This document shows positions 25,476-34,569 of a stretch of DNA of 42,018 bases, in pieces (the stretch's first letter is position 1; every line of letters starts with the position of its first letter). The stretch is from positions 1 through 42,018 of IMG/VR virus record IMGVR_UViG_3300010368_000003, one strand, 5' to 3'. Source of the DNA: a virus. The notes beneath the pieces were generated by a model. It did not search any database. It was given only the letters and a program-made list of their open reading frames with translations, and was not told the DNA's origin. A program made the position numbers and the translations under genes.

Positions 25476-28400
25476 ATGGCTCAATATAAGATCAATGGCA
25501 GCACCTTTGCTGTCGATGATGCTCAAACAGGGGAGCAGTTAAATACAACCCTCACCCAGCTTGCTGATTACACGGCAGCGCAGAACCAACAAAAGTTCCT
25601 CTCCTTTCTCGGTAAGGCCGAAGGGGCAGACTACGGGACTATTGTTGGGGGACGGCAGACCATTACCGACTTCTCAGCTCATCCGAATATTGTTGGCTTG
25701 AGAACCAAAGAGGGACCAAGCACTGCCGCAGGGAGATATCAGATCACAGGAACAACCTTCCGTGAACTGGCTCCCTCTGCTGGGGTTACTGACTTCTCTC
25801 CAGCAAGCCAAGATAAGGTTGCCCTTGCATTGATTGCCCGAAGAGGGGCAATGGATGATGTCACCTCAGGGAACTTTAATGGGGCTATTGCAAAGCTCGG
25901 GAAGGAGTGGGCAAGTCTCCCCTCCAGCACCTATAGCCAAGCCAAGAGATCACAGCAGTGGGTTGATGAGGCTCTCGGTCAGCCCTTTGCTCCCCCTACT
26001 GCTGCACCTGTGGGGACTGCTCAAGGGTATGCACCCTTTGGTGCTGTTACCCCCAACATGGATCAGGCCAAGCTGTCTACCAATCAGGATTGGTTAAAGG
26101 CTTCCCGTCAGGTGTACTCTTGGGATAAACGTAAGCAGTTCACGGGTAACGATTCAGACTTAGCTGAATATGGTAAATCAATCATGGGTTACTTCAACAA
26201 CAATGTTGTAGCCATGACTGCTGATGCTGCTGGTCTTATACAGAACGGGACACAGGACGATAAGAATGCCTACCTCCATTTGATGGAGCAATACGATGCG
26301 ACCAACGTATCATGGGCAGGGGCAGGAAGAGCAGCCCTTGGAATGGTCACAGACCCCGTAAACTTGGTAGGGCTGGGCACTCTTGGAACAGTAACAATTG
26401 GGAAGATGGCTGCTTCAGCTGCAGCTAAAGAGGCATTTATGAAAACCCTACTGACATCCTTAGGCCGCACTGGTATCCAAGCGGGTATCTTAGGTGGTGC
26501 TCAAGGTGCAGTTACCAACACCATTAAACAGGGTGTTGAGGTCTCTGCTGGGAAGAAGGATGGTGTTGATCTGGGGGAGACAGCCCTCCATACTGGAATC
26601 GGTGTTGCTGCTGGTTTAGTCATTGGGACAGCCGCAGATGCTCTTCTGACAGTCGCTGCCCCGGCGGTAAAGAATGCTATTGGGAAGATTGGTGAATTGG
26701 TTGGGTTGGGTAAGAAACCTGCTGTGGTTGGGCCTGTAGTGCCCTCAGTGACCCCCAATGGAAGAACACCCACAACATCAGCCGCTGCTATATCCCCAGA
26801 ACTACATGGTCCTGCACCTGAACTAATAGGGCCACCTAGACCGCCCACAGATACCCTTCCGTTCCCTACCTCCTTCACAGATGAAGAGCTAAGGGCAATC
26901 GGTACGAGGGGCCAGAAGGGAAGGCTATGGACTGATGATCTACCACAAGACTTACCTATCAATGGGAACCCTGCCTCTCGTCTTGTAATCCCTCCATCCG
27001 AGCCGGGTCTCCGTGCGACTGTGCGGAACATGGCTGACTTAACAGCAGATGGTGAGAAGGTTGCTGCACAGATGCGCGTGATGTCAGATGGTGATCTCAA
27101 CTCAACTCTTGAGGTTCTCCGCAACAGCACTACCATGCAGGATATGCCAACAGTGTTCCGTGCTGTGCATATTCTCCATGATGAATCTCGTGTGGCTATT
27201 GCTGAACTGATGAAGAAGATTGAGGCGGCTTCCCCAGATAACCTTGCTGCACTGCTGGCTCAGAAGGAATCCTTAGAGACCAGAATGGTGCAGATTCAGT
27301 TGGCAGATGATGCAATGGGATCAGCAGGGGGTTCTCTCAATAGGCAACGGCAAGAGGGTCTTGTTGGTCTCCAAGGGTCTACTCCTGAGAGCATTATGAA
27401 GGAGATGGGACTCACCAAAGCTGAAGCTGAGAAGTTCTGGGCTGACCTTGTTGCTGCGTCCCAAGTTAGCTCTAAAGCTAAACAGATTGCTGGTGAATAT
27501 GACCAGAAGATTGCCGCCGCTGTAGAGCAGGGGAACTTTGGTGAAGCGGGTAAGCTTCTTATCCTCAAAGGAAGGGAGCTTGCCGGGATTGCTGAAGAGG
27601 CTGCACCTGGGGGTTCTATCTGGAGAGATCGCCTGCATACCTTTGCTGGTGGACTTAAAGAACTGATGATCTCCAACTTGTTCACAATCAAGACGGTGAT
27701 GATCAACGCCTTCCCTGCGGCAATCAAAACACTGACAATCCCCCTCGCTAAGTACCTCGTAACGAACCCTCTTGAGAAGGCCGCAATGGCTGAATTAGGG
27801 GCACATTACTCTGCAATGGGGGCAACAGTTAAGGGAGCCTTTCAAGCAGCCAAAGCGGCCTACAGATATGAGCAGTCCATTCTCACAAGGGATGCTTCTC
27901 GAGTTCTGGAAGGTGAGATGGTTATGACGGGTAAGCTGGGTGGAGGACTTCGTTTCTTCCCCCGGATACTTAACGCCACAGATGAGTTCCTGTCACAGGT
28001 TAACTATGCAGGCTTTGTTTCGGGTAAAGCAGCCAACAAGGCGGCAATCGAAGGGACAGCCAAGGGGTTAACAGGGAAGTCCCTTAAAGACTTCATTGGC
28101 GAAGCAGTCACTGCTGCCAAGGGAACCATGTACGAGGCTGCTGATGAGTCACTGGTACAGCCTATCATCAACAAGGGAGTTAACCTTGGATACTCTGGGG
28201 ATGTTCTTATCAAGTACGTTGAGGCGGAAGCACTGAAGTCTCCTCAGGCTCTTCGACATGGCTCTGATAAGGAAGCACTGGACTTTGTCCGGGATGTTCT
28301 TTACAAGCGTGCATTCAGCGGTGACTCCGCCTTCATGGGGGCCTCTAGTGCAGCTAAGAGTTATGAGACATTCGTTCATAAGAATCCCTCTGCTTCTCTT

Positions 28401-29648
28401 CTGGTAGGCCAGCTATTCTTCAGGACACCCATCCGGGTATTTGAGGAGGGAATGCGTATGACACCGGGGATTCAGCTTCTTGCTCCCCGATTCATTTCAG
28501 ACCTTCGGGGAGCCAATGGGCAAGCAAGACAGGTGAGAGCGCAAGCGGAGTCAATGATGGGGCTGGCCTTAACTGGAACAGCCTTGGCCTTGTACTCTTC
28601 TGGTGCAATTACCGGAAGCGGTTCATACGCAAACTATCGGCAAGATAAAACAAGGAAGGACGGCCCTGCCCCCGAGCCGTACTCTATTAAGTTTTCAGAT
28701 GGGTCCACATGGAGTTTCAAGAACATGGACCCCATCGCCACCCCACTAAAGGTACTCATTAATGCCTTTGAGGGAATGGATCAGTTGAAGATTAAAGAGG
28801 CGCAAGAGGGCTTTGCAATGCTCCCTGAGTACCGTCTATTACAGGCACGGGTATATGTTGGTGTTGCTGCTCTTACTTCGGCAATCACAGATGCCAGCCT
28901 TGTCTCTGGTCTTAAAGGAACTGCCGATCTCTTTGCTGAGATGAATGATCCTGCTGCCAAGGAGGAGGCTATCTTGAAGAAGACGGGCTCCATGCTGGCG
29001 ATGTTGGTGCCAAACACTCTACATAAGATTGCACAGACGAATGATCCGAGGATGAGAGACCCCTCTACGTTCTTTCAGATGCTTGAGGCAAAGCTGGGGC
29101 ACGGTATCTCCCCTTCTAATGAGGTTAAGTCGGCCTTTGCTTATGACCCGCTAGGTCAGGTTCGGTCCGCTGCTGACGTTGGCTCCATGTGGAATATCTT
29201 CTCTACAGCTTCTCAAGAGGAACGCAATAGAGGTCACTCCGAGGCTCACCAACAAGTAATGCTGGGGCTGGACAAGATTGCCACCCAAACAGGAGCAACC
29301 TTCATACCACCCTCCCCAAAGAACCCCAAGACGGGAGAGTTGGATCTCCGCACGATGCTCACTTTGGATAAGTCAGAGACTCTTTACGATAAGTGGCAGA
29401 GGAACTACCGGGACTTAAATCCCGATCAGGTACTGCTCCCGATTGTGAAGTCAGGGGCACCGATGGGAACCTTTAAAGAGAAGGGCCTTATGGTAGATCT
29501 CATTCAATCTGAAATGAAGAATCTTCAAGCTATTGCATTTGAACAACTCTTAACAGATGAGAGAGTCCGTGAAAGACTCATCCGTGAGATGAAGACAAAA
29601 GCAAGAGCAGATAGTGGTCTTCTCGACTTTGATAATGTAAACAAGTAA
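25476..29648 (+). CDS. Internal virion protein D with lambda-R-like muralytic domain (T7 gp16 position)
   Basis: A 1390-residue ejection protein. Residues ~38-168 resemble lambda endolysin R, a lytic transglycosylase: FLSFLGKAEGADY with candidate catalytic Glu49, TIVGGRQTITDFSAHP, GPSTAAGRYQITGTTFREL, FSPASQDKVALALIARRGAM and AIAKLGKEWASLPSSTYSQ. T7 gp16 carries an unrelated SLT-type transglycosylase in the same place. The rest includes hydrophobic helices near residues 275-400 and a Pro-rich linker near 410-450. The size agrees with T7 gp16 (1318). It would digest peptidoglycan locally during DNA entry and then form the transport channel. A terminator follows the stop. Confidence 0.9.
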   Translation: MAQYKINGSTFAVDDAQTGEQLNTTLTQLADYTAAQNQQKFLSFLGKAEGADYGTIVGGRQTITDFSAHPNIVGLRTKEGPSTAAGRYQITGTTFRELAPSAGVTDFSPASQDKVALALIARRGAMDDVTSGNFNGAIAKLGKEWASLPSSTYSQAKRSQQWVDEALGQPFAPPTAAPVGTAQGYAPFGAVTPNMDQAKLSTNQDWLKASRQVYSWDKRKQFTGNDSDLAEYGKSIMGYFNNNVVAMTADAAGLIQNGTQDDKNAYLHLMEQYDATNVSWAGAGRAALGMVTDPVNLVGLGTLGTVTIGKMAASAAAKEAFMKTLLTSLGRTGIQAGILGGAQGAVTNTIKQGVEVSAGKKDGVDLGETALHTGIGVAAGLVIGTAADALLTVAAPAVKNAIGKIGELVGLGKKPAVVGPVVPSVTPNGRTPTTSAAAISPELHGPAPELIGPPRPPTDTLPFPTSFTDEELRAIGTRGQKGRLWTDDLPQDLPINGNPASRLVIPPSEPGLRATVRNMADLTADGEKVAAQMRVMSDGDLNSTLEVLRNSTTMQDMPTVFRAVHILHDESRVAIAELMKKIEAASPDNLAALLAQKESLETRMVQIQLADDAMGSAGGSLNRQRQEGLVGLQGSTPESIMKEMGLTKAEAEKFWADLVAASQVSSKAKQIAGEYDQKIAAAVEQGNFGEAGKLLILKGRELAGIAEEAAPGGSIWRDRLHTFAGGLKELMISNLFTIKTVMINAFPAAIKTLTIPLAKYLVTNPLEKAAMAELGAHYSAMGATVKGAFQAAKAAYRYEQSILTRDASRVLEGEMVMTGKLGGGLRFFPRILNATDEFLSQVNYAGFVSGKAANKAAIEGTAKGLTGKSLKDFIGEAVTAAKGTMYEAADESLVQPIINKGVNLGYSGDVLIKYVEAEALKSPQALRHGSDKEALDFVRDVLYKRAFSGDSAFMGASSAAKSYETFVHKNPSASLLVGQLFFRTPIRVFEEGMRMTPGIQLLAPRFISDLRGANGQARQVRAQAESMMGLALTGTALALYSSGAITGSGSYANYRQDKTRKDGPAPEPYSIKFSDGSTWSFKNMDPIATPLKVLINAFEGMDQLKIKEAQEGFAMLPEYRLLQARVYVGVAALTSAITDASLVSGLKGTADLFAEMNDPAAKEEAILKKTGSMLAMLVPNTLHKIAQTNDPRMRDPSTFFQMLEAKLGHGISPSNEVKSAFAYDPLGQVRSAADVGSMWNIFSTASQEERNRGHSEAHQQVMLGLDKIATQTGATFIPPSPKNPKTGELDLRTMLTLDKSETLYDKWQRNYRDLNPDQVLLPIVKSGAPMGTFKEKGLMVDLIQSEMKNLQAIAFEQLLTDERVRERLIREMKTKARADSGLLDFDNVNK

Positions 29649-29668
29649 TCCCCTTAACCCCCCTAAAC

Positions 29669-29704
29669 AGCCCCCCTTGGATTTCCATCGGGGGCTTTTC
29701 TATT
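29669..29704 (+). terminator. Intrinsic terminator between internal virion and tail fibre genes
   Basis: A 7-bp GC-rich stem AGCCCCC / GGGGGCT with a 14-base loop, followed by TTTTCTATTT. It separates the core virion genes from the tail-fibre module and lies 11 bases before the fibre start. Confidence 0.78.
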
Positions 29705-29714
29705 TGGAGAATAA

Positions 29715-31550
29715 ATGTCAACAAGTTTTGTAACGTACTCAGGCACTGGAACCCAGACTGACTTCACGTTCCCTTTTAACTATCTGGACAAAACAGATGT
29801 GTTCGTCTTCGTTAATGGAGTCTCTTCAACATTCACTTGGCTAAACTCTTCGTCCATCCGTACCACCTCTGCACCCATTGCAGGGACTGCTGTACAGATC
29901 CGAAGGATTACCCAGAAGGCGGTCACTCCAGTCAACTTCACAGATGGCTCAGTGCTTCTTGAGGCTGACCTAGATACCCTCGCGCTGTACTCCCTGTACC
30001 AAGCCCAAGAGAACTCTGACTATGGCTCCCGCATCACTGCGATGGAGAACACGATTCTTGGAATTAGCACAGGAAGTGGACTCCCCGGAACTGTCTATAC
30101 ACAGATCCTTAATGGGGATGGAACAACCCGCACATTTACTTTAGGTGCCACCCCAGCAGCCTCTTCATATGTTGATGTGTATCTCAGTGGAATCTATCAG
30201 GCCAACGCTACGTTTGCCGTAGTGGGAACCGTATTGACATTCACAGAAGCACCCCCTAGAGGGACAGCTAATGTGGAAGTGAAGATCAGCGTAGGGTTAA
30301 CTTTAAACCATACCGATGCCTCCCTAGTAACCTACCAACCAGCAGGCACAGGAGCCGTAGCCACCAACGTGCAGACTAAGCTGCGTGGGAGTGTGAGTGT
30401 TACGGACTTCGGTGCGGCAACTACAAACACTAACGCCCAGAATAAAACTGCACTACAGTTAGCTATAGCAGCAACAGACGCTGCTGGTGGTGGAACTGTA
30501 GTTGTTACAAACGGTATTGATTACGGATTCAAAAACACTGACATTACAACCTACCCGAGTTTTGCGGGAATTGTTAACGATGTAGTGGTGATTGATAATG
30601 GTATTGGGGATGCAGATGGTTCAGGAAATAAAACAGGGGCACAGGTAAGAACCTTTTACGGCACCGCTCAAACTATCCCGTTCGGTATGCACGATGGGAA
30701 TGGTACTAGGATTTATGGTTCTTGGCATCCTTATTACTCTGTAGCAAATACCGCAAATCTAGCACCAGTGGGAAATCCCTCAAGGCTTGCATCTGATAAT
30801 CGCAGGGCCAGTTTTCTCATCAGTAATGATGGTCAAGCAACATACAGATTAGGACAAGGAACTCTGGCTGGTGCGTCATATACAAATGAGGAACTTTCTA
30901 ATTTTGTTTTAGAGCATTATCAAGCGACAGGCGACACTCTTACTGACTATGCCCCACTTGTTATTGAACGTAAAACTGGGAATTGGGCTTTTAACTTAGG
31001 TTCTAATTCGCCGCTAACATCCTTTCACTTTAAATCAAAAACAGCGGGATATGTAACTTCAATATTTGAGTCCTTGGCAACCACTTGTTATCATCTTCTT
31101 CGTAATTCAAATGGATACACGCAGGATGTGTCGCTGAAAAATACCTCCGGTGATTTTGAAGTGTATATGGAGGCGTCAGGAACGGCAGTTTCTGTTGATA
31201 AAACGACTAGAAAAACAACACTTAGAAGTCTAGCACTTGGTGTCTCCCCAACATCCTATGGAAGCACTATAAACATTGATGCGGCACTAGGGCAGATATA
31301 CACAATAAATGCAACCACTGGAGCAGGTTTCAATATTAATGACCCAAGTAATTCAGTATTAGGGCATCAGATAACCATCACAATTAAAAACACATCAGGT
31401 GGTGCTTTAGGCGCTGTTTCATGGGCGGCTTTATATAAAATGGCTACTTGGACACAACCCGCCAATGGTTATAGTAGATCAATTACGTTTTACTATAATG
31501 GAACGAATTGGATTGAATACACCCGAACTAATTCTGATGTTCCTAATTAG
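29715..31550 (+). CDS. Tail fibre with T7 gp17-like N-terminal adaptor
   Basis: A 611-residue protein. Residues 1-115 (FVTYSGTGTQTDFTFPFNYLDKTDVFVFVNG...DGSVLLEADLDTLALYSLYQAQENSD) are the conserved domain that docks T7-type fibres on the tail. It is followed by a second beta module (TRTFTLGATPAASSYVDVYLSGIYQ, near 140) and by SVSVTDFGAATTNTNAQNKTALQLAI, the opening of a parallel beta-helix-like body. The C-terminal ~80 residues (INATTGAGFNINDP...FYYNGTNWIEYTR) look like a fibre tip. DNA from about 30400 onward is visibly AT-richer than the first part, suggesting that the adaptor is old and the distal part was exchanged. Confidence 0.9.
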   Translation: MSTSFVTYSGTGTQTDFTFPFNYLDKTDVFVFVNGVSSTFTWLNSSSIRTTSAPIAGTAVQIRRITQKAVTPVNFTDGSVLLEADLDTLALYSLYQAQENSDYGSRITAMENTILGISTGSGLPGTVYTQILNGDGTTRTFTLGATPAASSYVDVYLSGIYQANATFAVVGTVLTFTEAPPRGTANVEVKISVGLTLNHTDASLVTYQPAGTGAVATNVQTKLRGSVSVTDFGAATTNTNAQNKTALQLAIAATDAAGGGTVVVTNGIDYGFKNTDITTYPSFAGIVNDVVVIDNGIGDADGSGNKTGAQVRTFYGTAQTIPFGMHDGNGTRIYGSWHPYYSVANTANLAPVGNPSRLASDNRRASFLISNDGQATYRLGQGTLAGASYTNEELSNFVLEHYQATGDTLTDYAPLVIERKTGNWAFNLGSNSPLTSFHFKSKTAGYVTSIFESLATTCYHLLRNSNGYTQDVSLKNTSGDFEVYMEASGTAVSVDKTTRKTTLRSLALGVSPTSYGSTINIDAALGQIYTINATTGAGFNINDPSNSVLGHQITITIKNTSGGALGAVSWAALYKMATWTQPANGYSRSITFYYNGTNWIEYTRTNSDVPN

Positions 31551-31552
31551 TT

Positions 31553-32419
31553 ATGACTAATACAAAAATATCCGCGTTAACTTCCGCTACTACGCCTTTA
31601 GCGGGTACGGAAACTTTACCTATTGTTCAAAGTTCAGCTACCGTAAAAACAACGGTAGCTAATTTAACTGCTGGCCGTGATGTTTCAACCGCAACGTTAA
31701 ATTTTACAGGGGCTACGGTTCCTGCAAATGGTTGGTATCTCCCATCAGCAAATGCCCTTGCGGTATCTACGAACAGTACGGAAGTTTTTAGAATATCCAG
31801 CAATCGTTGTGTGCAAATCGGGTCATATTCTCCAGCGGCTTTAGCACCACTTTGGATTTACGCCAATACAAGTGGCGGCGGTTCAAATGATGCGGGTACT
31901 TGGGTAAGGCAGGACGGAACAGACCCAATTGCTATGTGGGGTGGATCAGGCGGGGCATTACGAGCTAAGTTAATGCCTGATGGAACGTGGACTCTTCAAA
32001 GTAATAATCTAGTTTTTGGCACAGCAGCCAAAGGCATCAATTTCACCGCCAATACTCCAGCAGCAGGAATGACGAGTCAGTTGCTGAACTGGTATGAGGA
32101 GGGGACTTGGACTCCTACGCAAGGTGCTGGGCTTACAGTCGTTGGAGCATTTGTTTCTGCTGGAACTTACACAAGAATTGGTAGACAAATTACTGTTATT
32201 GGCTGGGTTGCTGGCGCTACTTCAATCAGTGCAGCTACAGCCAGTCCCCTATGCGGTGGAATGCCATATTCCGCTTTGGATTACTGCCTAGGAACTGCTA
32301 CAGATAACGGAGCCAATAATGGCATTTCGTTGTATGTTTCTGCAACGACACTTTACGCAGCTAATCCCATTACCTCTTCAACAGCCCGAATTAATTTTGG
32401 CGCAACATTCTTTATATAA
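31553..32419 (+). CDS. Tail fibre-like receptor-binding protein
   Basis: A 288-residue protein starting 2 bases after the first fibre. The N-terminal ~60 residues (TKISALTSATTPLAGTETLPIVQ...VANLTAGRDV) are of the short adaptor type found in many environmental phage fibres. The C-terminal ~100 residues (NWYEEGTWTPTQGAGLTV...YTRIGRQITVIGWV) match a domain often found at the ends of phage fibres. It has no catalytic motif. A second fibre or the distal subunit of a branched fibre is likely. The DNA is AT-rich like the neighbouring fibre genes and unlike the capsid and tail genes. Confidence 0.75.
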   Translation: MTNTKISALTSATTPLAGTETLPIVQSSATVKTTVANLTAGRDVSTATLNFTGATVPANGWYLPSANALAVSTNSTEVFRISSNRCVQIGSYSPAALAPLWIYANTSGGGSNDAGTWVRQDGTDPIAMWGGSGGALRAKLMPDGTWTLQSNNLVFGTAAKGINFTANTPAAGMTSQLLNWYEEGTWTPTQGAGLTVVGAFVSAGTYTRIGRQITVIGWVAGATSISAATASPLCGGMPYSALDYCLGTATDNGANNGISLYVSATTLYAANPITSSTARINFGATFFI

Positions 32420-32427
32420 GGAGCATT

Positions 32428-33819
32428 ATGCTAACTAAAGTAACAAATTCAATGATTGCTGGCGCGTCAATCAACGTGATTGACTATGGTGCTGTCGGAG
32501 ATGGAACTACTGATTGCTACGCAGCGTTTGTTTTGGCTTATGCTGCAATACCTGATACAGGAGGAACCATTGTTTTTCCAGCAACAACTGCAAATAAATG
32601 GTATTTCTCACAGGGTATTGTTTTAAATAAGCCAGTTCGGATTGTTGGACAACTACCAACATCGTCTTTATATGTTACTAACACGGGTACTGTGCTTGAG
32701 TTTGCCGCAGACCAAACTGGGTTTACAGTCAATAGTTACAATTCTCCCGGTGCAAATCCAAGTGGCACACCCGCTGGTAACTTTTGCGAAATAGTGCAAC
32801 TTGCTATCGTGTCAAGGGGTGGGCCTACTGGTTTACTCAATGGTGGTACTGGTGCTGCTTGCGATGGTATTTTAAATCGTGGCCCCGGCACTCGTATTAC
32901 TAATGTCTGGACAGACTCTTTCCGTAGAAACGGCATTCGCATAGCCGCAGCTATTGGCTCTGGTGGTGTTACTGAAGGAAATGCCAATCTCTGGTACTTG
33001 AGTGATGTGTCGTGTTTGCGTAATGGTGGTGATGGACTGTATATAGATGGTGCAGACGCTAATGCTGGTTTAGCTTTAAAAGTTAATTGCTCAAATAATC
33101 TAGGCTATGGAATTGTCGAAAGTTCTTTTCTTGGAAATACCTACATCGGCTGTCACACTGATGGGAACACACTAGGGTCAATCGTTACAGACGGTGCAAC
33201 AAATTCAAGCGTGTTTATTGGTTGTTATGCAGAGACAGGTGAGGCATCAATAATTGCACCATCACTAATGATTGGTGGGCTTAACTCATCAAGTGAGCGT
33301 GTAACCGCTGCAAGCACTGGACTTGTATTAAATGGAAGTGCTTCTTTTCGTGGTTCATATAAACACATTAATGCAAAAGGAACTCAAACCGTTGGCGGGT
33401 CGGTTGGTAAAAATGATACATCTTTGAGTGCGTTTACATGGGGTGCTTCTTCGGAAACTGTTACCACTGACGCATGGAAACTAAAATTTCTAAGTACAGA
33501 GAATGCTTGGGTTATTCAATATGCAGACGCTGTAGCATTTGAGCCAATTCGCTACTTAAATAGCGCAGCAACTTTATACACAGATAAGGGATTAACTGGG
33601 CCTGTGTTTCAAAACGGTTACGGTATAAGAAACTTTGGCGATGCCGCTGGATCAGCAAAAGTTCGATTGCTTGCAGCCTTAGCACCAGTGTCTGGAACTT
33701 ATCAGGTTGGAGATATTGTTTATAACAACGCCCCTGCTGCTGGTGGAACAATTGGTTGGGTGTGTACAACAGCAGGAACTCCCGGCACTTGGAAAACATT
33801 TGGAGCAATAGCAGCATGA
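32428..33819 (+). CDS. Tailspike-like protein with pectate-lyase-type beta helix
   Basis: A 463-residue protein starting behind AAGGAGC. The opening NVIDYGAVGDGTTDCYAAFVLAYAAI and GGTIVFPA are the classic entry into a right-handed parallel beta helix of the pectate-lyase-3 superfamily, used by tailspikes that bind or cut surface polysaccharides. Repeated short strand-turn units continue to about residue 300. The C-terminal part (VRLLAALAPVSGTYQVGDIVYNNAPAAGG...GWVCTTAGTPGTWKTFG) is a small domain seen at the ends of spikes. The short N-terminus lacks the T7 adaptor, so it may attach through the other fibres. Enzymatic activity is not proven. Confidence 0.82.
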   Translation: MLTKVTNSMIAGASINVIDYGAVGDGTTDCYAAFVLAYAAIPDTGGTIVFPATTANKWYFSQGIVLNKPVRIVGQLPTSSLYVTNTGTVLEFAADQTGFTVNSYNSPGANPSGTPAGNFCEIVQLAIVSRGGPTGLLNGGTGAACDGILNRGPGTRITNVWTDSFRRNGIRIAAAIGSGGVTEGNANLWYLSDVSCLRNGGDGLYIDGADANAGLALKVNCSNNLGYGIVESSFLGNTYIGCHTDGNTLGSIVTDGATNSSVFIGCYAETGEASIIAPSLMIGGLNSSSERVTAASTGLVLNGSASFRGSYKHINAKGTQTVGGSVGKNDTSLSAFTWGASSETVTTDAWKLKFLSTENAWVIQYADAVAFEPIRYLNSAATLYTDKGLTGPVFQNGYGIRNFGDAAGSAKVRLLAALAPVSGTYQVGDIVYNNAPAAGGTIGWVCTTAGTPGTWKTFGAIAA

Positions 33820-34016
33820 ACGCCATTCTCCAACGCCTCAAATCCAAAACCTATTGGGTAGCAATACTCGGTGCTCTATTAACAGCCGTGGAGGTCAATA
33901 GTGGCTTTCTCGGATCGTTCATACCAATGCCCTATCGCAATTACGTCATCCTGCTGTGGCCTGTTTTAATGGTCTTACTGAGGGAAGTAACTACTTCTGC
34001 TTTGGCAGATAAGTAA
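33816..34016 (+). CDS. Small membrane protein, holin candidate (66 aa)
   Basis: A 66-residue protein starting in an ATGA overlap with the tailspike stop. Two hydrophobic stretches (YWVAILGALLTAVEVNSGFLG, residues 13-33, and YVILLWPVLMVLL, residues 43-55) are flanked by basic residues (LQRLKSK and REVTTSALADK). Two transmembrane helices and this position between fibre and terminase genes match the place of T7 gp17.5, the class II holin. It is the better positional holin candidate, while the protein at 17057 has the better family match. The open frame begins earlier, but ATG 33816 fits the overlap pattern. Confidence 0.72.
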   Translation: MNAILQRLKSKTYWVAILGALLTAVEVNSGFLGSFIPMPYRNYVILLWPVLMVLLREVTTSALADK

Positions 34017-34345
34017 TGAGTCTCCCTCCGTCCTCCTTTAGAGTCAACGGAAGAACCATCTCGCTCTCCCACAAAGCACAAGACAAGATGCCTGGGGTAG
34101 CGGGGTTCTTTGAATCCCATAAGAGTTCCATTGTGATTGCCAAGGGGCAAGAGCAACAGGAACTCCAGGACACAGTCCTCCACGAACTCTTCCATGCTCT
34201 CCTCCACACTCAAGGCCGTGAATACGGTGGTGATGAAGAGGAGCTGTATGTGAGAGCTTTAGCAACAGGAACCATTGGACTCATTCGGGACAACCCTGCA
34301 CTGGTCTCTTGGCTCACAGGAATCTATCCCGAAGAAATCCAATGA
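34016..34345 (+). CDS. Small HExxH metallopeptidase-like protein
   Basis: A 109-residue protein whose start overlaps the upstream stop by one base (TAATG). It contains HELFHALLH (about residues 56-64), the zinc-binding HExxH helix of gluzincin-type metallopeptidases, followed by a Glu-rich segment (GGDEEELYVRALATG) that could supply the third metal ligand. The overall pattern resembles small stand-alone ImmA/IrrE-like or SprT-like phage proteins. A protein-cleaving role, for instance on a repressor or a host factor, is possible, but the target is unknown. It is odd to find it in the lysis-packaging cassette. Confidence 0.7.
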   Translation: MSLPPSSFRVNGRTISLSHKAQDKMPGVAGFFESHKSSIVIAKGQEQQELQDTVLHELFHALLHTQGREYGGDEEELYVRALATGTIGLIRDNPALVSWLTGIYPEEIQ

Positions 34346-34569
34346 TTGAACTCCACCGCCTTGAACAAAAAGTGGATGGACTGACAGATGCAATAAACAA
34401 ACTGGTCCTCTTTGAAGAGCGTCAGTTCGTCCAAGGCCAAGCCCTAGTGGCCCTTACTGAGCGCGTAACAGATTCTGAAAAGAAACTCGATATGTGGATC
34501 AATAGGGGCATCGGGGTGTGGGCTGTAGTTGCCTCCGCAGCCTCCCTATATAAATTAATTCCATTATGA
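34342..34569 (+). CDS. Coiled-coil protein with C-terminal membrane helix (75 aa)
   Basis: A 75-residue protein starting in an ATGA overlap. The first ~50 residues show a heptad-like coiled coil (LHRLEQKVDGLTDAINKLVLFEERQ...LTERVTDSEKKLD), and residues ~55-75 form one hydrophobic helix (GIGVWAVVASAASLYKLIPL). This layout is like that of XhlA-type lysis accessory proteins. In T7 the neighbouring gene is the spanin gp18.5, but no Rz-like N-terminal anchor or lipoprotein Rz1 is visible here. I infer a lysis-related membrane role with modest confidence. Confidence 0.65.
   Translation: MIELHRLEQKVDGLTDAINKLVLFEERQFVQGQALVALTERVTDSEKKLDMWINRGIGVWAVVASAASLYKLIPL

Noticed and set aside
26501-27136. 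Long minus-strand open frame (211 codons) inside the gp16-like gene
   Set aside because: It lies fully opposite a well-supported gene, has no ribosome-binding site or neighbours on that strand, and its product is low-complexity Ser/Pro/Ala-rich as expected for a shadow frame.
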